Shown here one piece after another: positions 58,243 through 64,000 of a stretch of 64,000 bases of DNA. Made by a program: the position numbers and the translations under genes. The stretch comes from Pseudonocardia sp. ICBG1293. GTDB lineage: Bacteria; Actinomycetota; Actinomycetes; Mycobacteriales; Pseudonocardiaceae. The notes beneath the pieces are model-generated. The model searched no databases. It saw only the letters and a program-made list of their open reading frames with translations, and had not been told where the DNA came from. How positions within the stretch are numbered: the stretch's first letter is position 1; each line of letters opens with the position of its first letter. The stretch spans positions 124,001 through 188,000 of the forward strand of contig NZ_JAHLEL010000054.1 in NCBI RefSeq assembly GCF_020131355.1. Direction: 5' to 3'.

Positions 58243-59358
58243 TCACGAGGTGGCCGACCGCCGGTTCTGCGCGTGGGCGGCGTCGAGGAGGAAGGGGACC
58301 CGGGCCCGCCCACAGACGGCCTCGAGCTTGCGGAGCAGGCTGTCGGGCAGGGGGACGCCGTGTTCGGTCCGGTCCTCGCGGTGCCGGCGTTCGGGGTCGC
58401 CCGCGACCACGACGGGCACCTCGGCGTCCACGGGTGGCGTCGCCCGGAGTGTGTCGAGCAGCTCGTCGACGTCGTCGAGGTATCCGCCGTCGGGGCGCAG
58501 GACGGACGGGTCGAGCGCGAGGAAGAAATGTCCGATGTCCTCCGGGGCGCCGCGGGGACGACGGGCGGCGAAGTCGGCACCCGACAGTGCGGCGCTCAGG
58601 ATCTGGACCATGACGGCCAGGCCGTAACCCTTGTGGCCACCGGTGACACCGTCACCTCCCAGCGGGGTGAGCCCCCCGTGGAGGTGCTCGTGGATGTAGG
58701 CCATCGCGGTACCGGGATCGGTGACCGGGTCGCCCGCCTCGTCGGTCACCCAGCCCTGCGGCACCGGCCGGCCGAGCAGGTCGTAGACCTTGATCTTGTT
58801 CGAGGCGACCGTGCTGGTCGACATGTCCAGCACGAACGGCGGGTTGTGCCGCGCGGGCGCGGCGAACGCGATCGGGTTGGTGGTCAGGCGCGGGAGCGCA
58901 CCACCGGTCGGTACGACGTTCACGATCTTCGCCGACGTCGTCACCAGGCCGATCATCCCGGCCTCGGCCGCCATCGCGGCGTAGTGGCCGGCCGCGCCGA
59001 AGTGGTGGGAGTTGCGCACCGACACCACGCCGACGCCGGCGGCGCGGGCCATCTCGACCGCCAGGTCCGTCGCGACGACCGCAGCCGGATGACCGAGCCC
59101 TCCCTGCGCGTCGATCAACGCCATCGCGGCGGTCCGGCGGACGACCTCCGGCCGGGCGTCGAGCCGGAGCCGTTCCGAGCGCCGCAGCGTCTCGTAGGAC
59201 ATCAGCATCGATATCCCGTGCGAGTCGATCCCCGAGAGGTCGGTGTGCGTCATCACCGCGGCCGTGGTCGCGACCTGTTCCGGAGCCATCCCCCACGCCG
59301 TCAGGACGCCGGAGATCTGGGCACTGATGGTGTCCGCACGGAACCGGAGCCTGTCCAC
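58243..59358 (-). CDS. Ldh-family (malate/L-sulfolactate-type) dehydrogenase
   Basis: The roughly 371-residue protein belongs to the NAD(P)-dependent malate/lactate dehydrogenase family that is unrelated to classical LDH. Blocks: DLSGIDSHGISMLMSYETL (conserved Ser-His), VVSVRNSHHFGAAGHYAAMA with the catalytic His, TTNPIAFAAPARH, FVLDMSTSTVASNKIK and GGHKGYGLAVMVQIL. GTG 59358 has the best ribosome site (gaggtgagga); GTG starts at 59370 and 59385 are in frame. It would oxidise a 2-hydroxy acid, fitting the surrounding carboxylate genes. Confidence 0.88.
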   Translation of the reverse strand: MDRLRFRADTISAQISGVLTAWGMAPEQVATTAAVMTHTDLSGIDSHGISMLMSYETLRRSERLRLDARPEVVRRTAAMALIDAQGGLGHPAAVVATDLAVEMARAAGVGVVSVRNSHHFGAAGHYAAMAAEAGMIGLVTTSAKIVNVVPTGGALPRLTTNPIAFAAPARHNPPFVLDMSTSTVASNKIKVYDLLGRPVPQGWVTDEAGDPVTDPGTAMAYIHEHLHGGLTPLGGDGVTGGHKGYGLAVMVQILSAALSGADFAARRPRGAPEDIGHFFLALDPSVLRPDGGYLDDVDELLDTLRATPPVDAEVPVVVAGDPERRHREDRTEHGVPLPDSLLRKLEAVCGRARVPFLLDAAHAQNRRSATS

Positions 59359-59570
59359 GGGGGTCCTCACCTCGCTCGGCCGCACCGGTCGTCGCGCGAG
59401 CGACGGCGGGGGACCGCACCGTGGGACGACCCGGCTGTCTACCGCTGAACGGTAGCAGTTTCCAGCTGATGAGAGATCCGGTCACGGACGGCCCGTCGCC
59501 GGGACGGGTCACCCGTCCGGTCCGGGGCGGCTCGGCGGGTCCGCCCCGGACCGCTCCCCGGAGCGGGCGG

Positions 59571-61266
59571 TCAGCCCTTCAGCTCCGGGAAGTCCTCGTA
59601 GCGCCACTCCCCCGCCGGCAGCCGCCGCGGCCTCGTCGCGCTCCCGGGCCCGCAGCTCGACCCGACGGATCTTCCCGGAGATCGTCTTCGGCAGCTCGAA
59701 GAACTCGATGCGCCGGACCCGCAGGTAGGGCGCCAGGTGGTCGCGGGCGTGGGCGAGGATCGCGGCCGCGGTCTCGCGGGTCGGCTCGTGGCCGGGGGCG
59801 AGCGCGACGTAGGCCTTCGGCACGGCGAGCCGGACCGGGTCGGGCTGCGGCACCACGGCCGCCTCCAGCACCGCCGGATGCTCGACGAGCACGCTCTCCA
59901 GCTCGAACGGCGAGATCTTGTAGTCGCTGGCCTTGAACACGTCGTCGGTGCGACCGACGTAGAACAGGTAGCCGTCCGCGTCACGGGTCGCGGTGTCGCC
60001 GGTGTGGTAGTAGCCGCCGGCCATCGCCTCCGCGGTCCGTTCCGGCATGTCCAGGTACCCGGTCATGAGGCTGGTGGGGCGCCGGGACAGGTCGATGCAG
60101 ATCTCCCCCTCGGTGTCGGACACCCCGCCGGTGAGCTCGTCGACCAGTACCACCGGGACGCCGGGCAGCGGGCGTCCCATCGACCCGGGCTTGACCACGG
60201 AGCCGGGTGTGTTGCCCACCGACGCCGTCGTCTCGGTCTGGCCGAAGCCGTCGCGCAGGGTCAGGCCCCACTGCGCCCGCACCTGCTCGATGATCTCCGG
60301 GTTCAGCGGCTCGCCCGCCGCGATGACCTCGCGCAGCGAGCCGGGCCCGCCGGACAGGTCGGCCTTGATCAGCATCCGCCAGACCGTCGGCGGGGCGCAG
60401 AACGTGGTGACGCCCTCCTCCCGGATCCGGCCGAGCAGCGACGCCGCGTCGAAGCGGGTGTAGTTGTAGAGGAAGATCGTCGCCCCGGCGATCCACGGTG
60501 CGAAGAAGCAGCTCCAGGCGTGCTTGGCCCAGCCCGGCGAGCTGATGTTCAGGTGCACGTCGCCCGGGGCGAGGCCGAGCCAGTACATGGTGGACAGGTG
60601 CCCGACCGGGTACGACGACTGGGTGTGCTCGACCAGCTTCGGCCGGCTGGTGGTGCCGGAGGTGAAGTACAGCAGCAGCCGGTCCTCGGCGGTGGTGCCC
60701 GGGTGCTCGACGGGCGCGTCGTCGATGCCGTGGGCGTCGGTGTAGTCCAGCCAGCCCTCGGCGGACCCGCCGACCGCGACCGCGGTGAGCCCGTCGAGCA
60801 GGCCGGCGAACCTGCCCGTGCAGGACGCGTCCGCGATCACGAACCGTGCACGGCCGCGCTCCAGGCGGCCCGGCAGGTCGACGGCGCCGAGCGCGGTGGT
60901 CGTCGGCATGATCACCGCACCGAGCTTCATGATCGCGAGCATCGACTCCCACAGCTCGACACGGTTGCCCAGCATGACCATCACGCTGTCCCCGCGCCCG
61001 ACGCCTTGCGAGGCGAGCCAGCGCGCCAGCCGGTTGGAGCGGCGGCGCAGCTCGTCGAAGGTCCAGGCGCCCTCGGCGCCGTCCTCCTCGACGATGCGCA
61101 GCGCCGTGCGGGTCTCGCCGTCGGCGATCACGTCGAACCAGTCGTGCGCCCACTGGAACGGCCCGTCGAACCGCGGCCAGTCGAAGTCGGCGACGGCCTT
61201 CTCGTGCTCGCCGTACAGTGCGACGAGCCGGTCACGGGCGTCGCGGTAGATCTCGTGGTTGCCCAT
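59571..61266 (-). pseudogene. Acyl-CoA synthetase (acetyl-CoA synthetase-like), frameshift near the end
   Basis: From ATG 61266 (MGNHEIYRDARDRL) the protein shows LLYFTSGTTSRPKLVEHT, ISSPGWAKHAWSCFFAPW, DGFGQTETTASVGN, GYYHTGDTATRDADGYLF, SDYKISPFELES and the catalytic Lys in LPKTISGKIRRVELR. After RARERDEAAA the family-like end GEWRYEDFPELKG lies in another frame and stops at TGA 59573-59571. One surplus C in the plus-strand CCCCC run at 59609-59613 would explain this. In the unrepaired frame the protein instead extends by about 30 unrelated residues to about 59509. The active site precedes the shift, so activity may persist. Repaired length is 564 residues. Confidence 0.85.
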
Positions 61267-61573
61267 GGGTGCGGACGTCCTCCTGGTCGGTGGGATGGGT
61301 CGGGCCGCGGGTGTCGCGGTCGCCGGCATCGCGTCGGTCAGAGGGGCACCGGGGCGGTGGTGGTGTGCATGCGTGCTCCTCGTCGAGCGCGGCCGGATCT
61401 GTCGGGGAGGAGACTGGCCGCAGTCCGCGGAGCGCCGCTACCAACCGAAGTCGGTAGTCGCGGGACCCCGGCCCCCACCCGGTGGGGAGCGGTGACCTGG
61501 CCCGACGCCCGCGCCGGTGCCACGCTGACACTGCGCGGGCCGAGAGCCGCCCGCGCGGACGGGAGGAGGACCC

Positions 61574-62419
61574 GTGTGGGACGACGACGCCGTCGCCAGG
61601 GCCCTGGACAGGGTGATGTCCCGGCGGCTCCACGAGCTCAGCTCGACGACCGGCCTTCCGGTCGTCTTCGGGGGGACGACCCGGACGGTGGGCGACGGGC
61701 AGCAGCTGACGATCAACCAGCTGATCGGCACCGCCGGTGACTCGCCGCGGCTGCTGAACGTCCTGACCGGGCGTGGCCTCGGTGGCGCCGCGATGGCCCG
61801 CCGGATCCCGTGCCGGGTGAGCGACTACGCCTCGACCGCGGGCATCACCCACGACTACGACCACGTCGTCGTCGAGCACGAGCGGCTCGCGTCGATCCTG
61901 GCCTACCCGGTCGTCGTGCACGGCTCGGTACGCGGGGTGGTGTACGGGGCGATGCGCGAGCACCGGCCGATCGGCGACGCCGCCGTCCGCAACGCCGGCG
62001 TCGTCGTCGCCGCCATCGCCCGGGACGCCACGGCGCTGCTCGACCGGCACGATCCGCCGGTCGTCACGCCCCCGGTCGTCGCCGACGCCGAGGGCCGGGC
62101 CGGCGCGCTGCGGGAGCTCGCCGCGCTCATCGCGACCACCGACGACCTGCAGCTGCGCGACCGGTTGAGCCGGATCCACGACGGCCTGGCGGGGTCCCGG
62201 GCGGCGGGCCGGCCCGGCGGTGGGACGCCGGTCCTGGCACCACGGGAGATCGAGGCATTGCAGCACGTCGCGGTGGGCGCGACGAACGCCGAGATCGCCG
62301 CGCAGCTCGGGATCACCGTGGGGACGGTCAAGGCGTACCTGCACAGCGCGATGCACAAGCTGGACACCCGCAACCGGGCCCGGGCGGTCATCGCGGCCCG
62401 TGCGGCCGGGCTGATCTGA
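61574..62419 (+). CDS. GAF-LuxR transcriptional regulator
   Basis: The 281-residue protein starts at GTG 61574 behind gggaggagga. The N-terminal part is GAF-like (RVSDYASTAGITHDYDHVVV, AYPVVVHGSVRGVVYGAMRE). The end is a LuxR helix-turn-helix (LAPREIEALQHVAVGATNAE, GITVGTVKAYLHSAMHKLD). It has the same layout as the regulator at 49021-49809 and is likewise beside an acyl-CoA synthetase gene, here divergent by about 300 bases. The region 61267-61573 holds no other gene; it should contain both promoters. Confidence 0.85.
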   Translation: MWDDDAVARALDRVMSRRLHELSSTTGLPVVFGGTTRTVGDGQQLTINQLIGTAGDSPRLLNVLTGRGLGGAAMARRIPCRVSDYASTAGITHDYDHVVVEHERLASILAYPVVVHGSVRGVVYGAMREHRPIGDAAVRNAGVVVAAIARDATALLDRHDPPVVTPPVVADAEGRAGALRELAALIATTDDLQLRDRLSRIHDGLAGSRAAGRPGGGTPVLAPREIEALQHVAVGATNAEIAAQLGITVGTVKAYLHSAMHKLDTRNRARAVIAARAAGLI

Positions 62420-62484
62420 CCGTTCGGCGAATGCGGTGAACCGTTCCCGGCCCGGGTGCGAACCCACGGGCGGGGGTGAGGCCG

Positions 62485-62730
62485 ATGTACCTGTCCACCG
62501 AGCAGGCCCGTGCTCTGGAGTTGCTCGACTCCCGGGACACCGCCGTCGACCAGCTGCGGGCGCCGGTGGCCCGGCTGCTGCGCGACCGCGGACTGATCGA
62601 GGCCGACGGTGCCGTCACCGCCGCCGGTGCCGCCGTCGTGGAGGAGATCTACGCCGAGCGGTTCGCCGAGGGCGTCGCCGAGATGGAGGCGCGCATCCGG
62701 CACCGCGAGGCGGGTCGTCCCGACGGCTGA
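62485..62730 (+). CDS. Small hypothetical protein, 81 aa
   Basis: From ATG 62485 the product begins MYLSTEQARALELLDSRDTA and has the layout of a winged-helix-like domain: DQLRAPVARLLRDRGLIEAD, GAVTAAGAAVVEEIYAERF and a charged C-terminus. GTG 62476 is an alternative start. It stands alone after the LuxR gene with good high-GC codon use. A DNA-binding role is only suggested by the predicted helices. Confidence 0.6.
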   Translation: MYLSTEQARALELLDSRDTAVDQLRAPVARLLRDRGLIEADGAVTAAGAAVVEEIYAERFAEGVAEMEARIRHREAGRPDG

Positions 62731-62909
62731 GCGCCGGCCGCGCACGCTCCGCCGTCAAAATACCCGGAATACGTCACCCGCGGTGATTGTCCGGGGCCCG
62801 GCACCCCGTGTTGCGAATTCTTCCGAACCTTTCGTCCCCGGTCGTCGAACAACGGGGCAGAGGTCGCCGGGAATCGCCCGTCGGTCGGCGCGAACCGAGG
62901 AGAACCGCA

Positions 62910-63710
62910 ATGCCGAATTCCCTACGACGTGTACTCGGCCTGGCCACGATCGGTCTCGTCGTCGCCGCGACGAGCGCGCTGGGCGCCGGTGTCGCCTCCG
63001 CCCAGGAGAACCCCCCGCCGGTCGCGATGATCTCCAACCTGACCGGCAAGAGCACCTCGGTGGCGCTGGACAAGGGCTTCACCGATGCGCTGACCTCCCT
63101 CGACGTCACCCCCGGACCGTTCGGGTCGGCCTCGATCGCCGACGGCACCGCCTCGTTCCCGATCACCGGCGGCAACGTGACCGTCTACAAGCCGGACGAG
63201 GTCCTGCCCTACGTGCAGGGCCGGATCGAGCACCAGGGCAGCGGGCTGACCCTGACCAAGGGGGACACCGAGGTCACGCTGGACAACTTCGTGATCGACC
63301 CGGGTGACCCCGCGGTGCTGACCGGCCGGGTCCGCGCCGGCGGCCAGACCGTCGCCGAGTCGACCACCCTGTTCGACCTGAACGGCTCGACGCTGAAGCC
63401 GATCACGATCGACCAGTCGGCCGGGACCGCGACGCTGACCGGCACCACCGTCACCCTGAACGCCGGGGCCGCGGAGGCCCTGAACGGCGCCTTCCAGACC
63501 GACGCGCTCAAGGGCGGCACCACCATCGGCATCGCGACGATCGTCGTGAACACGACGAGCGGGACCATGCCGATGCCGCAGGGCGGTGTCGAGACCGGCG
63601 GTGGCAGCACCTCCGGCACCGACGGCGCGCTGGTCGCGACCGGTGTGGCGCTGCTGGCCGGTTCCGCGCTGGTGCTGGTCGTCCGCCGCCGCGGCGTCCG
63701 CGGGCACTGA
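62910..63710 (+). CDS. Secreted protein with C-terminal membrane anchor
   Basis: The 266-residue protein starts at ATG 62910 (ribosome site gaggaga). The N-terminus is a signal peptide: basic PNSLRRVLG, a hydrophobic core LATIGLVVAATSALGAGVAS and a probable cleavage after ASAQ. The middle is a beta-rich domain (LTGRVRAGGQTVAESTTLFD, LKPITIDQSAGTATLTGTTV) without recognised catalytic motif. A Gly/Ser-rich linker and a final hydrophobic helix (VATGVALLAGSALVLVVRRR) resemble sortase-type sorting tails, but no LPxTG is present. A probable sortase gene follows. A cell-surface structural role is likely. Confidence 0.8.
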   Translation: MPNSLRRVLGLATIGLVVAATSALGAGVASAQENPPPVAMISNLTGKSTSVALDKGFTDALTSLDVTPGPFGSASIADGTASFPITGGNVTVYKPDEVLPYVQGRIEHQGSGLTLTKGDTEVTLDNFVIDPGDPAVLTGRVRAGGQTVAESTTLFDLNGSTLKPITIDQSAGTATLTGTTVTLNAGAAEALNGAFQTDALKGGTTIGIATIVVNTTSGTMPMPQGGVETGGGSTSGTDGALVATGVALLAGSALVLVVRRRGVRGH

Positions 63711-63718
63711 GCCCCACC

Positions 63719-63756
63719 GGGGGTGCCGCCCGTCCGCCCGGACGGGCGGCACCCCC
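63719..63756 (+). terminator. Terminator hairpin
   Basis: A 17-bp stem GGGGGTGCCGCCCGTCC / GGACGGGCGGCACCCCC with a short GCCC loop follows directly after the surface-protein stop. Confidence 0.75.
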
Positions 63757-63819
63757 GGCTCCGGTCGCGGTGACCCCGCCGACCGGTTCCCCTGATCGGC
63801 CTCACGACCGGAGCCCGCG

Positions 63820-64000
63820 ATGACCCCACCACCTCCGTCCGGCGCTCGACGGCTGCTCGTCCCGCTGGGCGCACTGCTGTCGGCCGTCGCGGGAGTGGTC
63901 GTGCTCGTGTCGGCCCTGACCGCCGGTGGTCCCCCGGAGCCGGTGGCCGCGGCCGCCGGACCGGCGGGGGCCGCCGTGGTCGGCACCGCACCCGCGGGGG
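63820..64000 (+). CDS. Membrane or exported protein, N-terminal part only (possibly class F sortase)
   Basis: ATG 63820 opens a frame that continues past the window end. The first 60 residues show a Pro-rich start, basic ARR, a hydrophobic segment (LLVPLGALLSAVAGVVVLVS) and an Ala/Gly/Pro-rich linker. This is the typical N-terminus of actinobacterial class F sortases, which often follow surface proteins like the one at 62910. The catalytic TLxTC part would lie outside the window, so the identity is a guess from context. Confidence 0.55.
   Translation, partial: MTPPPPSGARRLLVPLGALLSAVAGVVVLVSALTAGGPPEPVAAAAGPAGAAVVGTAPAG

Overview
The window is high-GC actinobacterial DNA. Gene content points to the Pseudonocardiaceae, probably a Pseudonocardia-like species: an mprA-mprB-pepD(htrA)-moaB2 gene order as in mycobacteria, a mycothiol-nitroreductase-like protein, GTG/TTG starts and frequent 4-bp ATGA/GTGA gene overlaps. 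The genus is an inference from gene content only.

Layout. 1-1.8 kb: end of a SAF-domain protein, a 55-aa conserved-looking small protein, an Rv0909-like protein with a 28-aa tandem repeat, and moaB2. 2.0-11.1 kb: the mprAB-htrA stress operon (minus strand), whose htrA is split by a nested pile of insertion sequences: an IS630 element, an IS5-family element, and inside that a chain MITE / passenger-carrying IS5-type element / MITE / second IS5-type element. 11.1-19.1 kb: chromosomal genes, including an amber-interrupted beta-hydroxyacid dehydrogenase, a DsbA-like oxidoreductase, an SGNH hydrolase, PPK2, an SDR, TetR/MFS pairs and an FkbM methyltransferase. 19.2-27.8 kb: the most interesting chromosomal block. 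It holds a CDP-alcohol phosphotransferase/sulfatase fusion, a RibD-type reductase, a zinc-poor alcohol dehydrogenase-like protein, a divergent GTP cyclohydrolase II, an ArfB/MftE-like creatininase, and an operon of PTPS-like protein, glycosyltransferase, methyltransferase and flippase-like membrane protein. Together they look like an uncharacterised pathway that starts from GTP.

27.9-33.5 kb: tRNA-Arg(CCT) followed by a degraded island. An integrase is cut off after 63 residues by three identical IS5-type copies and two MITEs, and then come remnants of a flavin monooxygenase and a TetR regulator around another IS5-family copy. 33.8-45 kb: a tightly overlapped nine-gene catabolic operon (MFS, MaoC, SDR, acyl-CoA ligase, enoyl-CoA hydratase, MaoC-like, acyl-CoA carboxylase beta and alpha, CitE-like lyase) bounded by two TetR regulators. 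It fits CoA activation, carboxylation, hydration and lyase cleavage of a branched or unsaturated acid. 45-51 kb: an MBL hydrolase with an amber codon, acyl-CoA dehydrogenase, acyl-CoA synthetase, a GAF-LuxR regulator and a second IS630 copy. 51-62.4 kb: IclR-controlled carboxylic-acid genes (maleate isomerase-like protein, MatC-type carrier, dehydrogenase-RraA fusion, TRAP permease, Ldh-type dehydrogenase), then an acyl-CoA synthetase and a second GAF-LuxR regulator. 62.5-64 kb: a small protein, a secreted C-terminally anchored protein and the start of a probable sortase.

The window shows many broken genes: IS-split htrA, three in-frame TAG codons, four one-base indels mostly in homopolymers, and truncated island genes. 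Part of this may be real decay with IS expansion, and part may be assembly error in homopolymer runs. The sequence alone cannot separate the two.
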